Positions 35,982 through 48,240 of a DNA stretch of 64,000 nt are shown here, piece by piece. Origin of the DNA: Osmia lignaria lignaria (lineage: Eukaryota; Arthropoda; Insecta; Hymenoptera; Megachilidae); NCBI RefSeq assembly GCF_051020975.1, contig NC_135046.1, forward strand, positions 5,208,001-5,272,000. The letters are read 5' to 3'. The notes beneath the pieces are model-generated. The model was not told where the DNA came from. It made no database searches and saw only the letters and a program-made list of their open reading frames with translations. A program made the position numbers and the translations under genes. Positions within the stretch are counted from its first letter, which is position 1. Each line of letters starts with the position of its first letter.

Positions 35982-36242
35982 GCTGTTGTATCGTCGACTC
36001 TGCAGCACCGAAAGACTATCAGTATACGCAGACCAATCGATGATTTCTATGCTACTCGTGATTCGTCCCTATTCGACGTTAGCAGCTGATCGAGAAGACG
36101 AAGAGAGAGAGAGAAGCTGCCGAAGAGGAGAATCTGTAAGTTTCATTTGTTCAAATCTCGAATGCGACGAATCCCGAGACGTTTTGGAAAATCTCGGTAT
36201 ACGAGGCGAAATAGCCGAGTAAAGGTGTACCCGATGGCTGAT

Positions 36243-36250
36243 ACCAAAGA
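36243..36250 (+). promoter_or_regulatory. miR-9a 8-mer target site
   Basis: ACCAAAGA is the exact complement of nucleotides 2-8 of miR-9a (UCUUUGGUUAUC...) followed by A opposite position 1, the strongest site class. It is known that Drosophila miR-9a represses dLMO (Bx) through its 3' UTR, and loss of this control causes wing-margin defects. The site lies 918 nt after the stop, on the sense strand, so it supports transcripts reaching at least 36.25 kb. Confidence 0.6.
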
Positions 36251-36780
36251 TTAACGATGTAAGTTTCGATGCCCCTCAAGAGCAAGCCAGCGTTCCACGG
36301 ATTTCGAAATTCGTTGCTCAGTGATATAATATAATATAATCGTTTTGCAGTTTTCTCGAACTCCTTGTACCTTTTTGCGAAGCGTTCCGCTTCGTTCGCA
36401 CGCGTCTCCGCGATCGCGAGCTTGCGAAACGAGGGGCTTAGTCCGCGGCTTTACGCTTTAACGCCAAAAGATGCATCGGAACAGGCGGGTGAAGAAGAAG
36501 AAGAAGAAGCAAGAAGAAGACGAAGAAGATCGAGAAAAAAAGAAACGATAAACGGTGACGTGGATACCAAAAGACGGCTGAATATTCGATAACCGATAAA
36601 ACGCGTGCGCTGATAAACGATCCGTTCTGAATCACCGACGAAGCGTGTCGCAAAACCGCCACGGGCAGCGCGTAATCGCGACAAAGATTTTCGCAAATTT
36701 CTCTGATCGTTAACGACGATCTTTCCTCCTTTTATTTCGATCAAGAAATTTACCCGCGTGTTGCGAATTAATAACGCGGC

Positions 36781-36806
36781 CCGAAACCGAAACCGAAACC
36801 GAAACC
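36781..36806. repeat. (GAAACC)4 array
   Basis: Four copies of the hexamer CCGAAA/GAAACC, nearly perfect, near the presumed end of the Bx transcript. Confidence 0.9.
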
Positions 36807-37110
36807 ACCGAATCGATTAAGTACAAAAGATATTACACGAAGAGAGGATGCGCTTGGGAGCAGGATAGCCGATGTATAGCGGTCGTGTGCGCGAAAGAGA
36901 AAGATAGAGAGAGAGAGAGACAGATAGTGTTGTAACGAGCGATCCACGCTCCGAGCGCGAGAGACGCGAATACTCTTTCCTCTTTTTTTTATCCATCTGT
37001 ATATAAATATCATTTATTAGCGCACTATTAATATATTTACGAACCGCCTCTATAGGGGCCCCCATTACTACCGAGAAAATATAACATTCTTATAAATACA
37101 ACAACACAAT

Positions 37111-40100
37111 GAGTTTCAACAGTGTCTTCATTTCATTTCCAGGTCCGAGCGTCTATGAAATAGAGTGCACGGTTACCCGACGTATCCTTATCAAAGCATT
37201 CACCATCCTGCCCGCGATATCGCGTGATTGGACATTTAGCGTCAGAGGTGTTAATCGCAGCATCAGCATCATACACGACGGTATACCATGTTTTTCTTTT
37301 ATCCTCTTATTTATGAATCTCCCCGTAACGTTTCTTCCCTCCTATTTCATCCCCAATAACGTTTGTTAACCCTCTTCGCATTATCCGGTTGATCCGCGTC
37401 TCGAAGTTGTACGAGAATCGACGAGAGAAGTAAAATCGTGGCTGTAGCGAGATCCGTTGATTTGTGGAGGCCGTATCGTCCGCTTGGTACAAGAAAACGG
37501 TTCGAACGGAGCCGGGACAGCTTCAGGATTGCGAGAGGGAAAGCGAGAAAGGGGTGAGGGTGATACAGCGAGGGGGAGGCAACGCGATTTCCCTAATGTC
37601 TTCCAGCCCACGGAGTTGAATGTTATTATGCACGGTGAAGACTTTATAATAGGACGTTGAAACTCTTTAAAACTTGCGGATCCTCCACCCTCTCAAGCTG
37701 TTGGCCTCGAAAAGGCTCGTCACTTTGGGACACTCGAATGATTTTTCTCGATACACTCAGAAATTGAACGTATTAGAACATTACGTCGGGCGTAAATTCG
37801 TATCTTAATATTCTTTTTTAAAATCTTCATTTCTTGATTATTAGAAGTTGAAATGAAACGTTGAAATTTATTTAAACTAGCAGAAAATAATTTTCCGTCA
37901 CGGATTTTCCTTTCGGTTCGATGGAAATCGCTTGAACCCAGCGTTCACCCCCTTTTCACCCTACACGCGTATAAATTAATCTGTTAGCGAGTCTCGATCA
38001 GTGACGATCGCGTTTAGAGCGACCCCCTCTCAACCAGTCCCGAGTCGCATTAATCACGTCGAAGTCGTAAGAGGATAAGAAGAGCGGGGCGGGAACTGGA
38101 AAGAGAGTAGGGGAAAGAAAAGCAGAACCCCTTAAAATAATCTGGACCGAAATGAAATCAGCCAAGGCAATTTCCAGCCCCTGTATCCAACGGCGATGTT
38201 AACAGCGCTGCCGGTTTTATCCATCCACTCTGGGATGCTGTCCCTGATTCCAGAGAGCCGCGGTTGCAACCGACAAATGACGACGCGGCACCCCCCTCGC
38301 GGCGGCTCACGGAATTAAAGATCCCGAGATAAGGGTGTCATCCTTCGCTATGCATTATGTGTTCGGCAAAAAGCTCGCCCCCCGGGCTATCCTCACGGTC
38401 TCTCTGTCTCGTTTCCACCTCCCCTCTTACTCTTTTCCATAGCCAACACTGTCTCTTCTCAATTTCCCCTTCTATCTATCCTTCATCACTGTTTCTGTTG
38501 CTCTCGAAGAAGCTTCCAATTAATCTTCCTGCTACCTTACCCTCTATGAAGGATACTCCAGCGTTAACCACCTCCAAATGTATCGCCATCTCGATACGCA
38601 TCGAACAGGGGTGTGTGGAAGAACCCGAAGTCGTTTTATTCCGACACATTCGACGTTCGATGAAACCAGCTTCGACAAGAATATCGGTAAGTTTTTCTCC
38701 TTACTTTCCTCTGGAAAATGACCTCGTAAACACGGGTCGAAAAGCGCAGTTGCACGAAGGATGCATCGTCCTGTACGGCGATTAAAGTATCACGCAGAGC
38801 GGGAGAAAGGGGGCTCAGAAACGGGAGCTGGTAAGGGGTTCCTTTTCAAACGATCGTGTGTAGAGTAACTCACGGAAGCAACGGGGTGCACGGGAGCGGC
38901 CGCGTTATGATCCGGACATCCTTTTCGGTCGAGACGAATAGAAGTTGGAGCAGCGTGCGCGCTCGTATTTCAGGTTTTATCGCTCGAAAACGTGGAGGGT
39001 GGGCTGGTCGTCGTGCTCGACAAACCGTGTACCAAAAAGCGGCTGCTTGGCGAGCAAACCTCCGAGAAGAACGAACAGTCGCGGCCTGGTAAGATAAGCT
39101 GGGATATCGATAGAGTATCAGAGTATCGACCGTACCGATCGTGGGATATTTGAAAAATAGATCACGAAAAGAAACGGTCCGAATCGCGAGCTGGATTTAC
39201 TTCTTACCGTAGTTTGGATGATAGATCCGAGAAGGAAGTGCTTGTAGCATGAAGAACGAAGCAACTTATTTCTTTGAGTAGTTTGAAGTAGCAACTGGAC
39301 TGGGTGCATATTCTATCGATGCATTGCAACTTATTTTTTTTTTCTGGAGATTTAGTTTATGTTTGATAGATAGATAGTACCGATGATATTATTAGCAATC
39401 CACTCTCGATTAATGAACGACGTTAACAGTTTAACAATTTAGCTAGAAGAAGCGTATAAAGAAAGAACCGATTGGAATGATGACCGCGAAGGAATATCAT
39501 GGCAATATCTGTCGGCGAAGGGGAAAAGGAGGACTGGTGGCCGTAACTGTGGCTGGTCGAAATCGGAGTCGCTTTATCCCGGTGTATTGTCGGCGCGCAT
39601 CCTAAAGCAATCACACGGGCGGCCGGCCAACCCACCATTACACGATATACTGCCTTAACTTTGGACGGAGAAGCGACGTCGGCGTCGCCCTGCGTCGCGC
39701 CGCTCCGCTCCGCGCCACGCCGCATCGCGAACGTTACGTATAGGGTGTACCGAAGGAAATAACCGTCATCTGTATTCGCGATAACATCGTAATTGAATGC
39801 GGTTGACGGGGATTTGCTGTACGGCAAGCGACCACCAGGCCCATAACCGTTCCCTTTTACCTCGGCTGCCTTCACCCTCAGTCATCCTTCTCCTTTTTTC
39901 CCGCAACCACCTCGTTTCGTCCCTCTCCCTTTCTCATCTACCCTTTCTCGTTCGTACTTTCTTCCTTTCTTTCGTTCTTTTCTTTCCTTCGTCGCGTTGA
40001 TCTCTCTTTCCTCGTTCTGCTACCGACCCCGTACCCCCAGCTCTGCTTTCGTTCTCTGGCCCGCCACCCCCTCCCGCACCCTTCTATCTCCACCCCAGAG

Positions 40101-43100
40101 TATTAATCATATCGAGGTGCGGAAAAATCTACTTCGCCGACGTTTCGAGCGTGTCGTGGTGGCGTCACGTACACGCGGCTCCGAGGCTGGGGAAACTGAA
40201 TGGCGATACGAAGATAGCAAACGTAGGAAAGAAAGTTTATGGGGGGTGTTTCGTGAAAAGGGATTCTATATGTTCTCGTGTACGAGAGTGGACTCTAGCC
40301 GCGATACAGTTGCCACCGTCACAAAAGAAGTCACTGAACTTTTAGCCGCCTCTTCTCAGAAGCAATTTCTACCGGTACGCTGGCTGGCCCAGCAAAGGAA
40401 AAATCGTGTGCCACGATGAAAACGCGCGAACATCTCGATTTCAATTAGTCCCGCCACCGTACCACCTTTCTCTCCCTCCTTCGTGCATCGCGTTAATATC
40501 GTTGCTCCGCTCGCGGACCATTTCCATGGATACGCGACGGAACGCGTCGCGTCATAAAAGGAGTAACCTCGTCAGGGTGTATCGGAGTGTAAAAATCAAT
40601 TAACAGAAAATAAAAACACACTTGCCGGAGATAGGTGGGATTGTTCGGGTGCATCGATACCCGTTATCGGGAGTGTACAGGGTCGGTAAGCGGGCAAGAA
40701 AGAGGAGGAAACACACGTGTCGGAATAATGAAGGGAAACAGGAGCTGGTTTCGCGAGCCGGGCCAGGATGGATAGATCGGTTCTCTCGGTTCTCTCGGTT
40801 CTGCGGCACTCGCTGATGGGAAATACTTGTTTCCCCGCCACTCTCACCCGACTGTCGTTAGATTGGCACATGACCGTCTGATTTCAAGCTCTATTAATGG
40901 CATTCCTTCTCTCTCCCTCTCTCGCGTCACTTCCGTTCCCTTCTCCTTCTGCCCTATCTTCCACGACCTCGTTCAGCCCTCTCTCGCGAACACCTGCGCG
41001 CGAATTATTTAGCAAATTTCACGACGCTTATCGCCTTGTTTCCTATTCCCAGTGTTCGATCGATCTCCAATTTAAGAGCAATCGATTTACAATGGATAAA
41101 TCGGTCTTAAAATCTCTTTTGCATATTAATCCCTCGATGACGGTTTCCCGTCGGTTTTTGCTTTACTAAATATACACTGTATGCATTATTAGCGATGGTA
41201 CAGACAGGAGCAAATAATTCGGTCGGTAAGATCGATAAATCGTATTACATAAATAACGATGACTGGTGGAGTCGATGTTATCCAGCGATACGTTACAATG
41301 AACTATCTTCCTCCGTGTTACGGATGGATGCTCGTAATCTGTACCGCTGGCGCCGGCCAACCGGTGTCCGTTCTGCCAGGAATTATAGAGATCCGACACT
41401 TTTTCTGTGGCAAGAAACAAGGGTAAAAATGGGGGATCCTAACGACGCTTTAAGTCCGGCTACGAGGGTATCATTGGCCTTTTGTAACTGTGAATGGTTG
41501 AATGTATCGCTTACGGTGACCGGAGGTCTTAATAAAACACAGCTAGGATAATTAAATCGTGAAAATCTTTGTCGAAGCCATAAATTTGAGTCGGAAGACA
41601 CCGGACGGTACTTATCGAGCGTAAAGGCGACTTCGAGACGAGCGATCGAGGGATTCGGCGAAGACAATAATCGCGCGTAAGCAGAGCATTAGGGGTAAGT
41701 TAGTTGGCCGTAAGCCCCCAAAGTACGAATTAGTGTCTGGCAAGCACTATCGGCGGAGGAGTTTCGGTTGGAGGGCGATTTTCCGCAGGTCCTTAACCAC
41801 TACGATGCGAGCACAGAGGCTCGTGAACGACTCGTAGAACAAACTAAGAATATTACCATTGGGAGTACGCGCTAATTGTGCACGGTTGACCCTGACGGGC
41901 CATGTATTTCAAAAGTAACAAACTAGTAGAAGATTTAATCCAACTTTGCTCCGCCACGTGTGTTAAGATCACAGTCGACAGGCAACGCTTGGATATTTTA
42001 ATTCTAACACCGATTGCGTTTACGCAAGTAATGGGGCAGCGTGGAATGTACACACGGGTTCAAGTATGTTCCCCGGGAAAAGTGGTGCATGCTAATTAGC
42101 CGACAATACCGTACCGAGAGCCGCGCTCGATGCTAACTACCTCGATATTCGAAATTTAGGGGACAGGAGTTTCGTTTGCGCAATCAATAGGACGGTGCAA
42201 AACGTTCATCTCGATTGAAGAGCGTGCTAACGAACGATGCAAATAACCGAGCTGGAAAAGTGCTGGACGGTATTTTTTCAATCTCGTTTGCTCCGAAATA
42301 TCGGCATTATTATTTTATAGAAAGCATTGAAAAGCGTTTACCTAAACGAGCCTGTACGACGCAAGCCGGCATTAAAAGCTGACAGAAATTAGCTGTTTGT
42401 ACTTTTTTTTTTTATTAGCTCCTTTCGAGTTGACGCAACCGTTCATCGTTACAGCAATGTTGTCGTTCTTCGAGTAAAGTCAATGTACAGGCAACAATTC
42501 GCGCGTGTCAACCATCGCGAGTGAAAAGCAGAAAGTTCTGAGCTTCGAACCGTACCCTTATCGTCTCCCTTGTGCAAAGAGGACACGTTAATGCGTCTCG
42601 TTTAAGCGAACGCGTATTTAACGGGCTCTGATGCTGAAACGAGCTGTCGGGAATAGAAAATCTGTAATTACCGCGTCCTCGTGCAGATGTAATTTGCGCT
42701 AATTAACTTGGAAGCATTTTTTCCTCTCGCCTGTGTAAGCCGCCTCTCACTGTTTCGCGACTCGACTCGACTCGACTCGGCCCCGCTTCGCTCTGACTCG
42801 GATCATGTTTTTGCCAAGGCTCTCCTTTTTGCGGCAACTCGCGCGCTCCTTTAATTGGGACGTTGGCTAATCGAATGACGCAATAAATGTTCGTTTCTCG
42901 TGCGTAAAACGAGTCGATCGTCGCGGTTAATAAGGCGATCACTGTCGAAAACACTCTTATAAAAAAAATGCCATTCAAATGATCTTCTTCTTCTTTACGT
43001 TTCGTTAGTTGAATTTTGCTTTGATAGACAAATATCAGTTTGGATCGTCACATTTTGCACTGCTACATCTAATACTGTCATCAACAAGTACAGCGTTGCG

Positions 43101-44890
43101 AAGTAATTTCTACTTGAACGTTTCCATCTTGCTCTTCCTTCTTCTAATTCTTCTTTCTCAGCTGCTCCGGTGGCCGTAAGCCCGACGGGGATGGTTCACG
43201 ATTTTACGAGGTACTAGAGTCGAGTATCGGTGGGCAATTATCCGCGAAACAAACAGGTCCGCGAGGGAAAGTCTAACGACTGTCGGGGTCTTCCCAGCGA
43301 TTACCTCAAAGCAAACCGCCTAACAAGACATTGTTCCGAATAGCTTAGCCATTCTCCCTCCCCGAATCGGCCCTTTTCCACCCTCACACCCACTCCAGCG
43401 GAACCTCTTGCCACATGGAGGAACCAGCACATCCAGCGGGACAACCGAACCCGCCAGCAGTTAACAACCCTGGTCTGGCGACGGTCGTTAGCAACCACCC
43501 TCGTGTCCTTTCTCCTACCGCCTCCACCAACCACCGAGTTTCTCGCTCCGTGCTGCATCGTCTCCTAATTCAAATCCGTGCTCCGTTACACCGTTCGCCT
43601 GGAAGCTGACGAGCGTGTGGGAAACGTCCACGCATCACGGAAACGACCCGTTAATAGCCGTACACTGTACACCCTTCTGGCGAAAGTTAAACGTCTCCCT
43701 GTTTCTTCGCTCTTGTCTCGTATTCTTTAATAGTCGGTGATTTTCCCTAACGACATTTTTATCTATGTTCCATCGTTCTCGAACTATAACCTGGCCCAAT
43801 AGCAGGGGACAGCCTGTGTATATCGAAAAGATCGGAGAGAATCTTGAGGGTATCTGGTCGGAGTAGCTCGTTCTCATCGATAAGAGAACGCGAGCGAAGA
43901 AAGAGTGGTCCTGGAGCGGAAGAAATACCGCGGTCGACTAGCAGCGGGCTCCTTTAAAAAAGTTCTTTCGAGTATATTCGCGCGTTAACGGCATTATCGC
44001 CGCCGCGATAAAATCCCCCGGGGTGATAATATATTCCGGCCGGCGTACCGGGAAAAATACAGATTAAGGTATCCTAAGCACGGATTTAATGCTTATTTAT
44101 ACGCCGCTAAGCACCAGCATTACCGGCGTATTACGATCCTTGCGAAACTTTTTCGCGCCCGCCTCGATCCGTCCGATCTTTCTTTCGCGAATTAGCGATC
44201 GCTGTTCGTTTAGATAATTGCCACAGACCAGCTGATTATTTTCTATGCTACTTTGTATTGTAGTTGCTTTTTCAAATTTCATAACGAAAAGTTCATAGAA
44301 TCTTTTCTAATTAAGCGGTTAAAGTTGAACGAAGAAACTTTCAACGTATTTTTTACTACACTTTCCTTTGCTTCTACTCATTAATGATCCTTCTCGAATA
44401 AAACTTCTATGTCCGATGGTAAAAGAATCAGACGCTATGTCTCGTTGATTGTGAACGTAGAAACAGGGGACGGGAAGACGAATCGGTTTACGAGCCTGTC
44501 AGCCTCGAAGGATCGGGATTTACCATCCAGCTTCTCTTCATCCGGCCCAACTTTCCTTCCGCTTTCCCTTGATCGCGTCAAGTTTTAAGTATTTGATTAC
44601 CACCCTGCCGAGCCGTAACGCGTTCGCGTTCAACGAGCCACCGTTACTGTTCGTTAGTAGCTGGAACACCAACTCTGCACGCGATTCCAGGCCCCAGCTC
44701 GACAGACTTACGATACTTTGTTACTGCGCCGTTAATTTTAACGTCTCGTACGTGCCACCGATTTTACCGAGCTTGTTCCCTGCTCGCTTTCAAATATCCG
44801 ATCGTATATAACCCTCTATCTTTCTCGATGTTCAGTTCTTTTTTTTTCTTTCATTTACGTAGATTCTAGAGGTTTTATTAATAATTGTCA
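37111..44890. other. Non-coding DNA downstream of Bx
   Basis: No gene recognised. Open frames are short and of low-complexity composition. Visible structures are pyrimidine-rich tracts near 38400-38530 and 39880-40000, a (GGTTCTCTC)3 repeat near 40781-40803, an (ACTCG)4 repeat at about 42757-42778, and AT-rich homeodomain-type cores scattered throughout. I see no tRNA or rRNA pattern. Confidence 0.6.
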
Positions 44891-45205
44891 CGTAGTTGTT
44901 TGCACTAAAAGTCGTTAGCAATGAAAAAATGCAGAATGCTTTTTTTTTACGGGATCAATCGGGAGACATACTCTACAAGATGCAAAAGGTTTCGTTCCGA
45001 TTGGTCCATCCGTCTTGGAGTAATCGGTGAAAAATATAAATGAAACATTACGTTTGTTGCAATAAAAGTCATTAGCAATGAAAAAATGCAAAATGTTTTT
45101 TTAACGGGACCAATCGGGAGACATACTCTACAAGATGCAAAAGGTTTCGTTTCGATTGGTCCATCCGTCTCGGAGTAATCGGCGAACATACATAAAAAAA
45201 AAATT
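44891..45205. repeat. Tandem duplication of a ~156-bp unit, probable mobile-element tail
   Basis: Two direct copies (about 44891-45050 and 45051-45205), more than 90% identical by eye. Both contain CAATCGGGAGACATACTC, then CAAGATGCAAAAGGTTTCG, then GATTGGTCCATCCGTC followed by a GGAGTAATCGG end. The motif order 'GGTCCA-CCGT-GGAGTAATC-GAACATACA-A-run' resembles the conserved 3' ends of insect non-LTR (RTE-like) elements. The class is an inference. The second copy ends in an A-run of 9-10. No reverse transcriptase remnant is seen. Confidence 0.75.
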
Positions 45206-45846
45206 ACTCCCCCTTTTTCGAAGTCAGTTAAAAAAGTATCGCAAGATAGCATTTAGGTAAATCGATGAGTGACGATGATCTCTCATTGAACGGATACTTT
45301 GATGGATGAAAATCATAGCGGTTGGAAATGTAATTACCCGTTCTCCTTAACGTAATCGGCAAGACGATCGCCTATCTCGCGGCTCGATGATTCGGTGTCG
45401 TTAAAGGGAATGCTTTCACGCCACCCTGGGGAGCAGCCTGCCGGAGACATTATCACCGGGTAGGCCTACGGAATTAATATGAGCCCGTAGACTCCATCTT
45501 CGTTCACGATACATCGAAACTTTCCAGCTTTAAATAGGCAAAAAGTAATCGAAGCTTGTCGAGATAAGAATAGGGAGGAAGAATGTTTTTATCGAGATTA
45601 ACGAATAGAAGATCATTAGGCGTGCAGAGGAAATATGCGCGTTTCGTTGAAGCCAGCAATTACGAGCAGTGTCATAACGTTTCTCACGAAAATGCAATTT
45701 GCCCCGAAAACCTCGACGATACGAGAGACGCGTTTCGATATTGCGACGCTCGTTAATACCGCGACTCACTTCCGTCACTTTAATAGATGTCGCCGGGGAA
45801 AATCAATTTGTTCCAATTTGCGTGTTCCGCTCAGGTTTCGCGAGGA

Positions 45847-45870
45847 CGGACTCGAACGGGTTCGAGTCCG
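45847..45870. repeat. Perfect dyad, 11-bp arms with 2-bp spacer
   Basis: CGGACTCGAAC (45847-45857), GG, GTTCGAGTCCG (45860-45870). Exact reverse complements. The right arm superficially resembles a tRNA B box, but no tRNA fold surrounds it. Confidence 0.85.
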
Positions 45871-48215
45871 CGTGTACGATAGAGAATCGTTCATCCTTAA
45901 CGAACGTACGGATGGTAGGATACGGCGGTCGGTGAACGCGTATCAAGCATTGTCCTTTTTTCTTCCGTTGCTTTTTATTTACTTCGATCCTTCACGGTCC
46001 GCGTTATAATTTTTATCGGCTTCCGCGCGCCGGCAATATCCGTTTCGAGCACTCCGATGAAATGAATCGCAATATTTGCCGGCCAGATTGACGGGGCAAA
46101 TTTTCGAGCGGTCGATCGATCCGATGGCCAATAACGAAAATTTTCGTGAAAAACACCGGCTCGAGTCGGGCAAGCAAGAAAATTATATTTTTCAACGAAA
46201 TTCCCGTGGAATTTTCGAAGCGCCGATATCGAGTTTGAATAATTAAAAACTGAATCGAAACTTGATAGGAAAAAAAGTAAACGAGAATGCTTTACACGTT
46301 CGATTGAGTTACGTAAACAATTTAACGGATACTTTTGCGAGTAGCGAGAGCGATTCGAAGTGTATGATATTCGTTCGTTTTAATGAATCGAACGTAACAG
46401 GATTTCTATTTTCAAATAAGCAACGATAAGTCGTAGGGATGGAAGGGAAATGGAGGGAACGGGTCGATTAGGTCCGTATAGGCCTCTGGGTGGCAGTGAA
46501 GCGATCGGAACGCGTCGCGTAACAGCGTCCGGCTGCTATGTCAGGTCCACGGAGTGAAGTAAAATGGACTTGAAGGGTTATGGCCAGCCATCCGTGGGCT
46601 TATGGGCTGATCGCGACCGATAGAATCAGCGTTCTGGCTCCGTGCTTTTGCTCATAATCACTTTTCGATTAATTAAATTTTACGCCCTCTGTCGTCGATA
46701 AACATTAAATTTAACGGGTCGCTCCTGCCACGCCGTTACTACCGGTTACGGTCTATAAGCGAGACACTGCCATCGTAACCTCTCTAAATACAAAATGTTA
46801 CTTGCTTTGCATCTTTTTTTTTTCCACTCACCTCTTTTACATATCGTACGAAGATTCTGCTCGCGCGACATCAATTTCGATCGAACTGGACGAGAAAGGA
46901 GAGGAGTAATACACGACGGAACAATCGCGTCGATTGGATCGAACGTCTACAAGAATATCGGTTCAATTAAGAATGGTAAGTGGCCTGCCGTTAATTTGAA
47001 TGCCTCGAAGAGTTCGGCCCGTTTCTCTTTGGCCCGCGACGCGGCCTCTCATAAATATGCGTTCGATAGTTAACCTTTTTCTCGTCGCTTTCGTCATTCA
47101 TGAGTCTCGAGCACGAAGAAATCGAGCGGATAAAGGGGAGTCGATCGAATCCTCCTCCACCTCCTTACGACCTTCTATATTTCTTTCTCTCTTTCTCCCG
47201 GCGAGACTAGTGAAATCATTGTACTCTCCGGTAAAATCGACAAACAGAGCCATTCCGGGAATCGGGCATTCCGTGGAGGAAGAGGATGGCGAGAGGGTAA
47301 ATCTGGCGAAGGCGGTAATTAAATTAATTAGCCTTCTCGAGGATGCAAGGATACCGACCGACTGAGACTGGCAACGGAACAGTGGAACGAAGCGAGACAG
47401 AACTGGCTTCTTTTTCTTTAAAACGGTCTTAATTATCAGGGAATTTCCCCTTCCCACTGATTCGACGTCCCTCTACCTCTCCCACCGCAGCTTTTCTCCT
47501 TGCTTTCCTCTTTTTTTCCTCCTCCTCCTCTTCATCCCTTCTTTTTCTTCCTCTTACTCTCTATTCATCGGTCTTTTTCTTCCTCCAGCTACATCTCGTC
47601 GTTCCTCGTTCGCGCTCACACTTCCTGTCTCGGTCTTTCTTCCGGCTATTTATTAAGTTTTTACTTATGGCGGTGACCGTACAACAATCGTCCCGTTCCG
47701 ACGGTCGGTCGATTGGATTCGGGCGTTTTCACCGGCGGACGAAACTTTCGCCGCGGCCTGCCATGGGACGGCTCGCTTTCCACGAAAGAAGCAAAGCACT
47801 CAGAGTAATTAGAAGCGGAATTATATTCCGCCGCGTCCTGTTTCAGTTTATAAACAAGGACTCTTAAATGAAGTTCCCCTGGAAGAGGCAGGACGCTTTA
47901 ATGCTCGAACGCAGAGCGCGTTCACGTGTTTCCCGATCCTCGTCCCTCTTTTCTCTCCTTCTCTCTTTCATTTCCTCTCTCGCGTCGCGTTTTGGCCCGC
48001 ACGAAATTCGACGATGCGCCACGTCCTTCTCTCTCTTTTCTTTCCCTTTTTTTTCACCGATTTCCAAACGTTGCTTTTTGTCGCTCTTTATCGACTAAAA
48101 AAGCAGAGCCACGACTTGCCATTAAATCGCAGTAAACGAACCGGTTCAGAGAATCGAGTTCTCTGTTTCGATCGTTAAATTTCGAAATCACGCGGAGAAG
48201 CGATCGGTGTGAACG

Positions 48216-48240
48216 CGCGACGCGACGCGACGCGACGCGA
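48216..48240. repeat. (CGCGA)n pentanucleotide array
   Basis: About five perfect GCGAC/CGCGA units. Confidence 0.9.

Larger units (their letters stand above)
35326..37110 (+). other. Bx: Bx 3' untranslated region (3' end uncertain)
   Basis: The untranslated stretch after the Bx stop. It holds a CAGA/CATA/TA microsatellite (35487-35530), a miR-2/K-box type site, one AATAAA at 35736, a 9-bp hairpin, a Pumilio-type motif, a miR-9a site, GAA-rich DNA near 36486-36530, and a GAAACC array at 36781-36806. No second AATAAA is seen before 37.1 kb; weaker variants (TATAAA, AATATA, GATAAA) occur at 36.5-37.1 kb. In Drosophila, gain-of-function Bx alleles are insertions disrupting 3' UTR repression, so this region is expected to matter. 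Confidence 0.55.

Noticed and set aside
43070..43080. TAATACTGTCA, identical to the first 11 nt of miR-8
   Set aside because: The match stops there, and no complementary arm forms a precursor hairpin nearby.
45855..45870. GGTTCGAGTCC resembling a tRNA B box
   Set aside because: It is one arm of a perfect dyad. There is no A box or cloverleaf at tRNA spacing.
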